A stretch of 56,174 bases of DNA, taken from 66-474 sp051961995. GTDB lineage: Bacteria > Pseudomonadota > Gammaproteobacteria > Xanthomonadales > Rhodanobacteraceae. The translations under genes were made by a program, and so were the position numbers. Position 1 is the first letter of the stretch, and each line of letters starts with the position of its first letter. Location of the stretch: the NCBI GenBank assembly GCA_051961995.1, contig JBQCCR010000082.1, forward strand, positions 1 through 56,174. Direction: 5' to 3'. Positions 15,090 to 23,116 of this stretch are shown in pieces. The notes under the pieces were generated by a model. It made no database searches. It was not told the origin of the DNA and saw only the letters and a program-made list of their open reading frames with translations.

Positions 15090-16376
15090 GTGTCCAAGAA
15101 CGTCACTTTGACCGATACCACCGATCGTTCCAGCCAATTGCCGCTGGTGGAAGGCACGCTCGGTCCGAGTTGCGTTGATATCGGCGCGCTGTACAAGAAT
15201 ACCGGCCACTTCACCTACGATCCCGGGTTCGCCGCTACCGCCGCCTGCAAGAGCGCGATCACCTTCATTGACGGCGAGAAGGGCGTGCTGCTGTATCGCG
15301 GTTATCCGATCGAGCAGCTCGCGCAGCAATCCAGTTTCCTGGAAGTTGCGTACCTGTTGCTGCATGGCGAGCTGCCGAACGCGACGCAATTCGGCGCGTT
15401 CGAGGATCAGGTGACGCATCACACGATGATGCACGAATCGCTGAAGTATTTCCTGCACGGCTTCCATCACGACGCGCATCCGATGGCGATGCTGTGCGGC
15501 GCGATCGCCTCGTTGTCGGCGTTCTATCACGACAACCTGGACAACGAGGATCCGGCGCAGCGCAAGCTCGCGGCGATCCGCCTGATCGCCAAGATGCCGA
15601 CGATCGCGGCGGCTGCATACCGCTATTCGATCGGATGGCCGTTCCGCTACCCGCGCAACAACCTCGAATACGTCACCCGCTTCCTGCACATGATGTTCGA
15701 GGTGCCGAGCGAACCGCTGGCGCTGAACCCGGTCGCGGCCAAGGCGCTCGATCTGCTGTTCATCCTGCACGCCGATCACGAGCAGAACGCCAGCACCTCC
15801 ACGGTGCGGCTGGTCGGTTCCACCGGCGCCAATCCGTATGCCTCGATCGCCGCCGGCATCGCCGCGCTGTGGGGCCCGGCGCACGGCGGTGCCAACGAAG
15901 CCGTGTTGAAGATGCTGGCGGAGATCGGCGATGCGAAGAACGTGGAAAAGGCCGTCGCGCGCGCCAAGGACAAGGATTCCGGCTTCCGCCTGATGGGCTT
16001 CGGCCATCGCGTCTACAAGAATTTCGATCCGCGCGCCAAGATCATCCGCGAGATGACCCACAAGGTGCTCACCGAGCTGGGCGTCAACGATCCGCTGCTG
16101 GACATCGCGCTGAAACTGGAAGAAGCCGCGTTGAAGGACGACTACTTCGTCGAGCGCAAGCTTTACCCCAACGTGGATTTCTATTCCGGCATCATCTACA
16201 AGGCGCTGAAGATCCCGACCGAGATGTTCACGGTGATGTTCGCGATTGCACGTACCGCCGGCTGGATCTCGCACTGGATCGAGCAGCACGAAACGCCCGG
16301 CGCGCGCATCGGCCGCCCGCGCCAGGTGTATACCGGCGCGACGCCGCGCGATTACGTGGGGATGGAAAAGCGGTAA
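15090..16376 (+). CDS. gltA: Citrate synthase (type II, hexameric)
   Basis: 428 residues starting with GTG at 15090 behind a good AAGGAG Shine-Dalgarno, the typical length for GltA. Motifs are GTLGPSCVDIGALYKNTG, GEKGVLLYRGYPIEQLA, HADHEQNASTSTVRLVGS with the first catalytic His, LWGPAHGGANEAVLKML with the second, MGFGHRVYKNFDPRAKII, and the C-terminal ISHWIEQHETPGARIGRPRQ. It condenses acetyl-CoA with oxaloacetate at the entry of the citric acid cycle. It is probably monocistronic: a terminator lies upstream, and the next gene is on the opposite strand. Confidence 0.97.
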   Translation: MSKNVTLTDTTDRSSQLPLVEGTLGPSCVDIGALYKNTGHFTYDPGFAATAACKSAITFIDGEKGVLLYRGYPIEQLAQQSSFLEVAYLLLHGELPNATQFGAFEDQVTHHTMMHESLKYFLHGFHHDAHPMAMLCGAIASLSAFYHDNLDNEDPAQRKLAAIRLIAKMPTIAAAAYRYSIGWPFRYPRNNLEYVTRFLHMMFEVPSEPLALNPVAAKALDLLFILHADHEQNASTSTVRLVGSTGANPYASIAAGIAALWGPAHGGANEAVLKMLAEIGDAKNVEKAVARAKDKDSGFRLMGFGHRVYKNFDPRAKIIREMTHKVLTELGVNDPLLDIALKLEEAALKDDYFVERKLYPNVDFYSGIIYKALKIPTEMFTVMFAIARTAGWISHWIEQHETPGARIGRPRQVYTGATPRDYVGMEKR

Positions 16377-16421
16377 TCGGGAGCAGGGAGTGGGAAATGG
16401 GAATGTGCGCTTGCTTTCCTG
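16377..16421. repeat. Degenerate short-unit GGGA repeats in the gltA 3' intergenic region
   Basis: The stretch reads as iterated, imperfect GGGA(R)(T)(G) units (GGGAGCAGGGAGTGGGAAAT, then GGGAATG), with the reverse-complementary TTCCCGTTCCTC just beyond at about 16427-16438 inside the end of the next gene. It looks like decayed short tandem repeats of inverted polarity, like those near 17150 and 11944. There is no visible terminator between the convergent genes apart from this. Confidence 0.45.
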
Positions 16422-17093
16422 TTACTTCCCGTTCCTCACTTCCTCTTCGTGCTGCGCGATCTCTTCTTCCGCCAGCATTGCTTCCAGCGCCGACACCGAC
16501 GCGCGCCGCATCGGGCGCTCGTCAATGCGATCCAGTGGAGGTTGGCGCAGCGCATCGCGCGGCATCAGTGTGAGATCCATCGCGATGCCTTCGGCGGCGA
16601 ACAGCATGACCGGGAATTCCGCGCTGTGCTGTCGATCCACGCGCAGCGTGCGCGTGCGCTGCTCGAACGGAATGCCGTGTTCGTGCAGGAACACCGCAAT
16701 GTCTTCGGGTGAATCGCAGAACACGTGCAGGCTCACCGCCGAGTGCGCATCGGCGGTGCCTTCCAGCACTGCGCCGACCAGCCGCGGTTCGAAGCGGGCA
16801 AGAAACCTCATCGCATCCACCGCAGCTTCGCGGCGCTCGCGCAGGGCCTGCGGTTGCGATTCGGACTGGAACAGACGTTGGTGTTCGCGCAGTGCGTCCT
16901 CGATTTCGCGATTGCGCGGCAGGCCCTGGTCATCGCCCAGTCCAAGCCTGTGCGCGGCCTTCAGCTTGGCCTGATGGTAATCGCGGATGCCGTGCTCGCT
17001 GATCAGGCGCGCGGCCTCTAGCGCGACGCGCCGGCGCAGCTGGTGACTGCGGCCTTCGGCGTGGATGCGGTGGTACTCGGCAGCTTTGCGCAT
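16422..17093 (-). CDS. Conserved hypothetical protein, possible nucleotidyltransferase-like fold
   Basis: 223 residues from the ATG at 17093 (the frame extends to 17135, but MRKAAEYHRIHAEGRSHQLR looks like the natural start). It has a basic, helical N-terminal half (LRRRVALEAARLISEHGI, YHQAKLKAAHRLGL). A mixed alpha/beta part follows (LVGAVLEGTADAHSAVSLHV, FCDSPEDIAVFLHEHGIPFE), whose GT-x-A-x3-S followed by a strand with Asp recalls minimal nucleotidyltransferases. There is no signal peptide or membrane segment, so it is probably cytosolic. I do not recognise a named family. It stands alone between gltA and mrcA. Confidence 0.65.
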   Translation of the reverse strand: MRKAAEYHRIHAEGRSHQLRRRVALEAARLISEHGIRDYHQAKLKAAHRLGLGDDQGLPRNREIEDALREHQRLFQSESQPQALRERREAAVDAMRFLARFEPRLVGAVLEGTADAHSAVSLHVFCDSPEDIAVFLHEHGIPFEQRTRTLRVDRQHSAEFPVMLFAAEGIAMDLTLMPRDALRQPPLDRIDERPMRRASVSALEAMLAEEEIAQHEEEVRNGK

Positions 17094-17149
17094 GACTGAA
17101 ACTCCCGTGCATCCGCGTTGGAGGCAGTGTGGCAAATGCGGCAGGGAAT

Positions 17150-17238
17150 GGAAAGCGTGAGCGGTGAATTGTGAGCGGAGAGCGGAAAGAGCCTAAGCTC
17201 GCATTCCGTAGGCCGCGTTCCGCATTCCGCTGGCCAGA
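17150..17238. repeat. Degenerate GTGAGCGG / GCATTCCGC repeats between the hypothetical gene and mrcA
   Basis: The region holds GTGAGCGGTGAATTGTGAGC then GGAGAGCGGAA, followed by GCATTCCGTAGGCCGCGTTC and CGCATTCCGC, i.e. imperfectly repeated 8- to 10-base units in both polarities. It fills the gap between the mrcA stop and the next gene on the minus strand. No promoter or terminator is clear. Confidence 0.45.
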
Positions 17239-19770
17239 TCAAAAAATATCGTACGCCGGTGACTGGTCCTGGTTCTGCGCCTGGGTGCGCAGGCGATCGA
17301 GATCCTCGACCTTGAAGATCTCGCTCATCGCGTTGGGATCGCCGGCCGGCGCGAGCGTGCCAGTCACGCTGTCCACCGAGGTGGTGACGATGCCTGGCGG
17401 CATCGGCAGGCTGTTGTCCGGTTTGCCTTGCAGCGCCGGGCCCATGAATGCCATCCAGATCGGCAGTGCGGTTTCCGCGCCGAACTCGCCCTTGCCGAGC
17501 GAATCGTAATTGTCGAAACCGACCCACACGGTCGCGACCAGGTCGCCGTTGAAACCGCAGAACCAGCCGTCGCGGTGATCGTTGGTGGAACCGGTCTTGC
17601 CGGCCAGGTCGTTGCGGCCCAGCGACTTGGCGGCGTAGGCGGTGCCGTGGTCCACCACGCTTTTCATCAGCGAAGTGATCAGGTAGTCGTTGCGCGCATC
17701 GATCACGCGCGGCGCCAGGTTCGGGGCGGCGGGTTGCGATGCGCCGGAAGTGGACGCAGACGCAGGCGCCTGCAGTGCCTCGCCCGGATCGCCGGCCGCG
17801 GCTGAAGGTTGCAGCGGCGCGGTGGCCACTGCCTTGCCTTCGTCCAGCAGTCGCGCGGTGCAGGTGCGGCACGCGCGTGGCGGGTTGCCGCGGTAGACCG
17901 CACGTCCATCGCGATCGTCAATCTGCGCGATGTAGTACGGATTCACCAGGAAGCCGCCGTTGGCGAACACTGAATAGCCGCGCGCCATCGCCATCGGCGA
18001 AACGGAAGCGGTGCCGAGCGCCAGTGACAAATTGGAAGGCATCGCATCCAGCGGAAAGCCGAAGCGGGAAATGTATTCGCGCGCGTAGCGGATGCCGATC
18101 GCGTCCAGCAGACGGATGGATACCAGATTCACCGACTGCGCCAGCGCCTCGCGCAGACGCATCGGACCGCGGAACTTGCCGTCATCATTGCCGGGCGTCC
18201 ACAGGCCCCCGGGCACGGACGGGTCCGGGAGCGCGATCGGCGCATCGTTGACGATCGAGGCCGGCGTGAAGCCGCGATCGAAGGCTGCCGAATAAATGAA
18301 GGGCTTGAAGCTGGAGCCCGGCTGACGTGCGGTTTGTACCGCGCGATTGAATTTGCTGCGCTCGAAGCTGAAACCGCCGACCAGCGCCTTCACCGCGCCG
18401 TCCTCTGGATCGAGCACCACCATGGCCGATTGCGCGGCCGGGATCTGGCTGAGCTCCCATTTCGGCGCGGCGGGTTTGTCGTCCTTCTTTTTCTTCGTGT
18501 CCGCTGCTGCGGTTTCCGTGCCGTCATCGGACAAGGCCACGCGCACGATATCGCCGCGGCGCAGGATCGCCGCCACGCCTTCGCCGCCGGTCTTGGCCTT
18601 GCGCGCATAACGCTGCGCCCATTTCACCGCATCCGCATCGAGTTCCACGGAATGCGCGGCATCCAGGTATACGGTCGCATGATCGCGATCCACTTGCGTG
18701 ACGATGCCCGGCTGCAAGCCGGAAAGGGTGTGATAGTCGGCCAGCGCACGATCATCGTCCTGCGAGCTCGCCTGCGCGGACAATTCCACGTGCGCTTCCG
18801 GTCCGCGATAGCCGTGGCGATGATCGTAATCTTCCAGGCGGGTACGCAGCGCGGTGTTGGCGAGGCCCTGCAATCGGCTGTCCACGGTGGTCCGTACCAC
18901 GTAGCCATCGGTGAGCGCTTGACTGCCCAGCCGCTCGATCGCCTGCCGGCGCACCATCTCGGCCAGATAGGGCGCTTCCACTTGTACCGGCGGTTCATGT
19001 GCGGACGCGTCGTCGGCCGTGTTCACCGCGGCTTGATACTGCGCCTGGGTGATGAAGCCATGGTCCAGCATCTGCCGAAGCACATAGTCGCGGCGCGCGG
19101 TCGCGTGCTGGTGGTTGTAGAGCGGATTGCCGGTGGTCGGCGCCTGCGGCAGTCCGGCGAGCATCGCGCACTCGGGCAGGGTGAGTTGATCGAGCCGCTT
19201 GCCGTAGTAGAACTCCGCGGCTGCGGCCACGCCGTAGGCGCGATGCCCGAGGAAGATCTTGTTCAAGTAGAGCTGCAGGATTTCATCCTTGGTCAGCTCG
19301 TTCTCGATCCGGAACGCGGTGAACATCTCGATCAGCTTGCGCGTGTAGCTCTTCTCCGGGCTGAGGAAGAAATTGCGCGCGACCTGCTGGGTGATGGTGG
19401 AGCCGCCCTGCGCCTTGTTGCCGCCGGTGATCATCACGTGCCAGGCCGCACGCGCCGTGCCTTCCCAATCCACGCCGGGATGGTGATAGAAATCTGCGTC
19501 CTCGGCGGCGAGGAATGCGTCCTTCAGCTGCGCTGGCACCTGATTGATATGCACCGGAATGCGGCGGGTTTCGCCGAACAGCGCGATCAGCTTGCCGTCG
19601 GCGGATTCGACCCGCAGTGGCACCTGCAGTTGCACATCCTTCAGCGAAGCAACCGACGGGATGCGCGGGGAGATCAGCCAGTAGGTGAAGCCGGCAGCCG
19701 CCATGCCAAGCAGAAAGAGGCACAGCACGAGGATCGCCGCTATACGCAGCAGGCGTTTGAAAATTCGCAT
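17239..19770 (-). CDS. mrcA: Penicillin-binding protein 1A (bifunctional transglycosylase/transpeptidase)
   Basis: 843 residues from ATG 19770 (the frame is open to 19920, but MRIFKRLLRIAAILVLCLFL is the normal cytoplasmic tail plus membrane anchor). The GT51 domain has catalytic Glu near residue 90 (AAEDADFYHHPGVD), then GGSTITQQVARNFFL and KIFLGHRAYGVAAAAEFYYG. An OB-like insertion (about 345-415) precedes the transpeptidase domain with SSFK at 486-489, SVN at 546-548 and KTGS at 725-728. A long Ala/Pro/Ser-rich insert with a CRTC pair (about 630-690) separates SVN from KTGS. It polymerises and cross-links peptidoglycan in the periplasm. Divergence from pilM is a conserved arrangement in this group. 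Confidence 0.95.
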   Translation of the reverse strand: MRIFKRLLRIAAILVLCLFLLGMAAAGFTYWLISPRIPSVASLKDVQLQVPLRVESADGKLIALFGETRRIPVHINQVPAQLKDAFLAAEDADFYHHPGVDWEGTARAAWHVMITGGNKAQGGSTITQQVARNFFLSPEKSYTRKLIEMFTAFRIENELTKDEILQLYLNKIFLGHRAYGVAAAAEFYYGKRLDQLTLPECAMLAGLPQAPTTGNPLYNHQHATARRDYVLRQMLDHGFITQAQYQAAVNTADDASAHEPPVQVEAPYLAEMVRRQAIERLGSQALTDGYVVRTTVDSRLQGLANTALRTRLEDYDHRHGYRGPEAHVELSAQASSQDDDRALADYHTLSGLQPGIVTQVDRDHATVYLDAAHSVELDADAVKWAQRYARKAKTGGEGVAAILRRGDIVRVALSDDGTETAAADTKKKKDDKPAAPKWELSQIPAAQSAMVVLDPEDGAVKALVGGFSFERSKFNRAVQTARQPGSSFKPFIYSAAFDRGFTPASIVNDAPIALPDPSVPGGLWTPGNDDGKFRGPMRLREALAQSVNLVSIRLLDAIGIRYAREYISRFGFPLDAMPSNLSLALGTASVSPMAMARGYSVFANGGFLVNPYYIAQIDDRDGRAVYRGNPPRACRTCTARLLDEGKAVATAPLQPSAAAGDPGEALQAPASASTSGASQPAAPNLAPRVIDARNDYLITSLMKSVVDHGTAYAAKSLGRNDLAGKTGSTNDHRDGWFCGFNGDLVATVWVGFDNYDSLGKGEFGAETALPIWMAFMGPALQGKPDNSLPMPPGIVTTSVDSVTGTLAPAGDPNAMSEIFKVEDLDRLRTQAQNQDQSPAYDIF

Positions 19771-19823
19771 TCGAAATCTCTGGATTTTTTTGACCCTCAG
19801 CCTGCCGGCCGGAGGATCGAACT

Positions 19824-19853
19824 TTTGTATTGCGAAATCCGCCGATCTGTGAA
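19824..19853 (-). promoter_or_regulatory. Possible mrcA promoter
   Basis: On the minus strand TTCACA (19853-19848), an 18-base spacer, then TACAAA (19829-19824), about 54 bases before the mrcA ATG. The fit to sigma70 is moderate. Confidence 0.35.
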
Positions 19854-20127
19854 GACGTTCGCCAAGCAGGATGCCTCGAGGATACTCGACGAGAACCAGA
19901 ACGTCTTGTTGTGATCGCAATCAAATACGCAGGCGAGCGCCAGCGAGTATAGATGCACGTCACGAGCGGCGGCGTGGAACGCATCGCCGATTCATTCGCG
20001 GAAAGCTGACTGGGGCGAGCGGATGGGTGACGCGGTGCGGGACGGATAGGGATAGGGCAAGGGCGGCGCGGTTTTCGGTGGGATAAAGAGGCACTGTTGG
20101 CCTGAAAAGGTCTTGTTTATTAATGGC

Positions 20128-20144
20128 TTGCAAAGACTTTGCAA
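20128..20144. promoter_or_regulatory. 17-bp perfect palindrome upstream of the pilM promoter
   Basis: TTGCAAAGACTTTGCAA: two exact 8-bp arms around a single A. It ends 5 bases before the -35 at 20150, i.e. about -57 to -41 relative to the expected start, a typical place for an activator site or a repressor that blocks the -35. The cognate regulator is unknown. Confidence 0.65.
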
Positions 20145-20149
20145 ACCCG

Positions 20150-20178
20150 TTGATATTTCGTTAACTTTCCGATCTAAT
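20150..20178 (+). promoter_or_regulatory. Sigma70 promoter of pilMNOPQ
   Basis: TTGATA (20150-20155), a 17-base spacer, TCTAAT (20173-20178). Both boxes are one base off consensus at most and the local sequence is AT-rich. The start would be near 20185, leaving a leader of about 44 bases before the pilM GTG. Confidence 0.75.
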
Positions 20179-20228
20179 GCACTTGCGCATCTTTCGCTCG
20201 TAAGGGCGCGTGGGGAAGGGGAAAATTC

Positions 20229-21287
20229 GTGGGCTTTCTATCGCCAAAGGCACCCTCGCTGATCGGTGTCGACATCAGTTCAACAGCGGTCAAGCTGTTG
20301 CAGCTGTCCCAGACCGGCGCTCGCTACCGTGTCGAGCACTACGCGGTCGAGCCGCTGCCGCCGAATGCGGTGGTCGAGAAGAACATCGTCGAGGTGGAGG
20401 CGGTGGGTGACGCGATCCGGCGCGCCGTGGCGCGAACGGGTGCGCGCACCAAGTTCGCTTCTGCCGCGGTTGCGGGTTCCGCGGTGATCACCAAGGTGAT
20501 CCCGATGCCGGCCGACCTGACCGAGGACGATCTGGAAGGCCAGATCCAGGTCGAGGCCAACCAGTACATTCCGTATCCGATCGAGGAAGTCAGCCTCGAT
20601 TTCGAGAAACTCGGGCCGGTCAAGGACAATCCCGAGATGCTCAACGTGCTGCTGGCGGCATCGCGCACGGAAAACGTGGACATGCGCGTGGCCGCGCTCG
20701 ATCTCGGCGGGCTCACCGCCAGGATCATGGACGTGGAAGTGTTCGCGATGGAGAACGCGTTCAAGCTGATCGCCGATCAACTGACCGTCTCGCGCGACGC
20801 GGTGATCGCGCTGGTGGATGTCGGGGCGACCATGACGACGCTGTCGGTGCTGAAAAACCAGCGCACGATCTATTCGCGCGAACAGGTGTTCGGCGGCAAG
20901 CAGCTCACCGACGAGGTGATGCGCCGCTATGGCCTGTCCTATGAAGAGGCCGGTATGGCCAAGCGTCAGGGCGGACTGCCGGAATCGTACGAGATCGAAG
21001 TGCTGGAGCCGTTCAAGGAGGCAATGGTCCAGCAGATCAGCCGGCTCCTGCAGTTCTTCTACGCGGGCAGCGAATTCGGCAAGGTGGACCAGATCGTGCT
21101 CGCCGGCGGCTGTGCGTCCATCGCCGGCGTCAGTGAAATGGCCGAGGAACAGCTGGGCGTGCCCTGCATGGTCGCCAATCCGCTTGCCAGCATGTCGCTG
21201 TCGCCCAAGCTGCAGGCGCAGACCCTCGCGCAGGACGCGCCGGCGTTGATGATCGCCTGCGGTCTGGCCCTGAGGAGTTTCGACTGA
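20229..21287 (+). CDS. pilM: Type IV pilus assembly protein PilM
   Basis: 352 residues, starting with GTG at 20229 behind a purine-rich GGGGAAGGGG. The actin-like ATPase fold is seen from LIGVDISSTAVKLLQLS (phosphate 1), ALVDVGATMTTLSVL (connect/phosphate 2) and VLAGGCASIAGVSEM (adenosine). PilM is the cytoplasmic member of the inner-membrane alignment complex and binds the PilN N-terminus. It overlaps pilN by one base. First gene of the five-gene pilMNOPQ operon. Confidence 0.96.
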   Translation: MGFLSPKAPSLIGVDISSTAVKLLQLSQTGARYRVEHYAVEPLPPNAVVEKNIVEVEAVGDAIRRAVARTGARTKFASAAVAGSAVITKVIPMPADLTEDDLEGQIQVEANQYIPYPIEEVSLDFEKLGPVKDNPEMLNVLLAASRTENVDMRVAALDLGGLTARIMDVEVFAMENAFKLIADQLTVSRDAVIALVDVGATMTTLSVLKNQRTIYSREQVFGGKQLTDEVMRRYGLSYEEAGMAKRQGGLPESYEIEVLEPFKEAMVQQISRLLQFFYAGSEFGKVDQIVLAGGCASIAGVSEMAEEQLGVPCMVANPLASMSLSPKLQAQTLAQDAPALMIACGLALRSFD

Positions 21288-21931
21288 TGGCCAGAATCAA
21301 CCTCCTCCCGTGGCGCGCGGAACGGCGCGAACTGCGCAAGCGCGAGTTTTTCATGCAACTGGGCGTGGCGGCTGCGGTGGCGATCGCGGTGGTGATCCTG
21401 TGGGGCCTCTTCATGGATGCCCGGATCAGCAACCAGAACGACCGCAATACCTACCTCGGTGACGAGATCAAGCAGCTCGACGCCAAGATCGTCGAGATCA
21501 AGGATCTTCAGAAGACCAAATCGCAGTTGCTTGCGCGCAAGCAGATCATCGAGCAGCTGCAGGAGAATCGCTCGCAGATGGTGCACCTTTTCGACGAACT
21601 GGTGAAAACCATTCCGGACGGTGCGCGGCTGACCACGCTCAAGCAGGATGGCGACGTATTGACCCTGAAGGGCGTGGCGCAATCCAACGCCACCGTGGCC
21701 GATTACATGCGCAAGATCGAAGCCTCGCCGTGGCTGGGTTCGGCCGACCTCGTCAGCACGTCCAAGGATTCGCAAAACGATTCGCGCACGCCCTATGATT
21801 TTGAACTGGTCGTGCACATGGGCAAGCCGACGCCTGCCAAAGGCTCGAGCGCAGGCTCGACCGTGGACGCCTCGCAGCCCGGGGGCGGGCCGGTTTCGGC
21901 GGCCTCCGGCAACCGGAGGGCCGCGCAATGA
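21287..21931 (+). CDS. pilN: Type IV pilus assembly protein PilN
   Basis: 214 residues. The start MARINLLPWRAERRELRKRE is the conserved PilN cytoplasmic peptide (INLLPWR) that docks into PilM. One membrane helix follows (about 25-43, LGVAAAVAIAVVILWGLFM), then a coiled coil (DEIKQLDAKIVEIKDLQKTK) and a periplasmic ferredoxin-like domain. The C-terminal Gly/Ser-rich tail is longer than usual. It forms a heterodimer with PilO. Its last codons overlap pilO by 4 bases. Confidence 0.95.
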   Translation: MARINLLPWRAERRELRKREFFMQLGVAAAVAIAVVILWGLFMDARISNQNDRNTYLGDEIKQLDAKIVEIKDLQKTKSQLLARKQIIEQLQENRSQMVHLFDELVKTIPDGARLTTLKQDGDVLTLKGVAQSNATVADYMRKIEASPWLGSADLVSTSKDSQNDSRTPYDFELVVHMGKPTPAKGSSAGSTVDASQPGGGPVSAASGNRRAAQ

Positions 21932-22587
21932 AACTGCTCGACGATCTGCGCAACCTGGACCGCAACAACATCGGAGGCTGGCCGCGCTCGGTCAAGACCT
22001 TCTTCATCGTGGCGCTGGTGGCGGTGCTGCTGTTCGCCGGCTGGTACTTCTACATCAGCGGCAAACAGGACGATCTCGCGGCCGCGCAGGCCAAGGAAGT
22101 GCAGCTGAAGGACGAGTTCTCTTCCAAGCAGGCCCAGGTCGTGAACCTGGAAGCGCTGAAGCAACAGCTCGCGGAGATGAACGACCTGCTGCGGCAGATG
22201 CTGCGCCAGCTGCCCAGCAAGACCGAAATGCCGGCGCTGCTGGTGGACATCTCGCAGACCGCGCTCTCCGCGGGGCTGGAAACCGAGCTGTTCCAGCCCG
22301 GCTCGGAGCATCCCAAGGAGTTCTACGCCGAACAGCCGATTGCAATCCGGATGATGGGCACCTATCACCAGTTCGGCACCTTCATCAGCGGCGTGGCCTC
22401 GCTGCCGCGGGTGGTGATCCTGACCATGCACGATGTCTCGTTGCAGGCGGCGCAGGCCGCCGGCAAGAACGCACCGCCACCCGGTGGCCGGCTCACCATG
22501 GAGGGTACGGTCAAGACCTATCGCTACATGGGCGATGAGGAAACCGCTCCCGCAAAGTCCGGCAAGCCTGCCGCGGGAGGGAAGTGA
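21928..22587 (+). CDS. pilO: Type IV pilus assembly protein PilO
   Basis: 219 residues with a short cytoplasmic start (NLDRNNIGGWPRSVK), a membrane helix (about 22-41, TFFIVALVAVLLFAGWYFYI), a coiled coil (AAAQAKEVQLKDEFSSKQAQ) and a periplasmic core (LPSKTEMPALLVDISQTALS, IRMMGTYHQFGTFISGVASL). It pairs with PilN and binds the PilP lipoprotein. The tail from about residue 190 is Ala/Pro/Lys-rich. pilP starts one base after the stop. Confidence 0.95.
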   Translation: MKLLDDLRNLDRNNIGGWPRSVKTFFIVALVAVLLFAGWYFYISGKQDDLAAAQAKEVQLKDEFSSKQAQVVNLEALKQQLAEMNDLLRQMLRQLPSKTEMPALLVDISQTALSAGLETELFQPGSEHPKEFYAEQPIAIRMMGTYHQFGTFISGVASLPRVVILTMHDVSLQAAQAAGKNAPPPGGRLTMEGTVKTYRYMGDEETAPAKSGKPAAGGK

Positions 22588-22588
22588 G

Positions 22589-23116
22589 ATGCGCATGACA
22601 CTTTCCCGCTTCGGCATCATCGTCGGCCTGCTGATCATGGTGCTCGGTCTGGCCGCGTGCAGCGGCCAGGACGATCTGCACCAGTGGGTCGCGCAGGAGA
22701 AGTCCAAGAAGGGCGCGCCGCTGCCGCCGTTGCCGGTGGTCAAGACCTTCGAAACATTCATCTACCAGGATCAGGACAAGCGAGATCCGTTCGAACCAGG
22801 GCCGACCGAAGTGGCGAGCTCGTTGAACGGCCCCGGTCCACATCCGGACCAGAATCGTGTACGCGAGCCGCTGGAATCGTTTCCGCTGGACAGCCTGAAA
22901 ATGGTCGGCACGCTCGGCGGCAAGAGCGGAATGGAAGCGCTGATCAAGGATCCGCAGGGCGTGATCCATCCGGTCCATGTCGGCAATTACCTCGGCCAGA
23001 ACTACGGCCATATCACCAGCATCGCGGAAGACCACGTTGAATTGGCCGAACTGGTGCCCAATGGCACCGGCGGCTGGATGGAGCGCGACGCGAGCATTGC
23101 GCTCGGCGACAAATGA
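22589..23116 (+). CDS. pilP: Type IV pilus lipoprotein PilP
   Basis: 175 residues from ATG 22589. The frame is open to 22433 inside pilO, but this ATG starts a lipoprotein signal (MRMTLSRFGIIVGLLIMVLG ending LAAC). PilP features are DLHQWVAQEKSKKG, KRDPFEP and the beta domain (MVGTLGGKSGMEALIKDPQG, VHVGNYLGQNYGHITSI). It links PilNO in the inner membrane to the PilQ secretin. Its TGA overlaps the pilQ ATG. Confidence 0.95.
   Translation: MRMTLSRFGIIVGLLIMVLGLAACSGQDDLHQWVAQEKSKKGAPLPPLPVVKTFETFIYQDQDKRDPFEPGPTEVASSLNGPGPHPDQNRVREPLESFPLDSLKMVGTLGGKSGMEALIKDPQGVIHPVHVGNYLGQNYGHITSIAEDHVELAELVPNGTGGWMERDASIALGDK

Larger units (their letters stand above)
19771..20228. other. Divergent mrcA/pilM intergenic region (about 458 bases)
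   Basis: I see no supported gene here. The left part holds a run of T (19789-19796 region) and a possible mrcA promoter. The right part, from about 20100, turns AT-rich and holds a palindrome (20128-20144) and a clear sigma70-type promoter (20150-20178) for pilM. The middle (19930-20090) is G-rich with no recognised motif. Confidence 0.6.

Noticed and set aside
18334..19914. 526-residue open frame antisense to mrcA
   Set aside because: It lies entirely opposite a full-length PBP1A with all catalytic motifs; composition is Arg/His-rich as expected for a GC-rich shadow frame.
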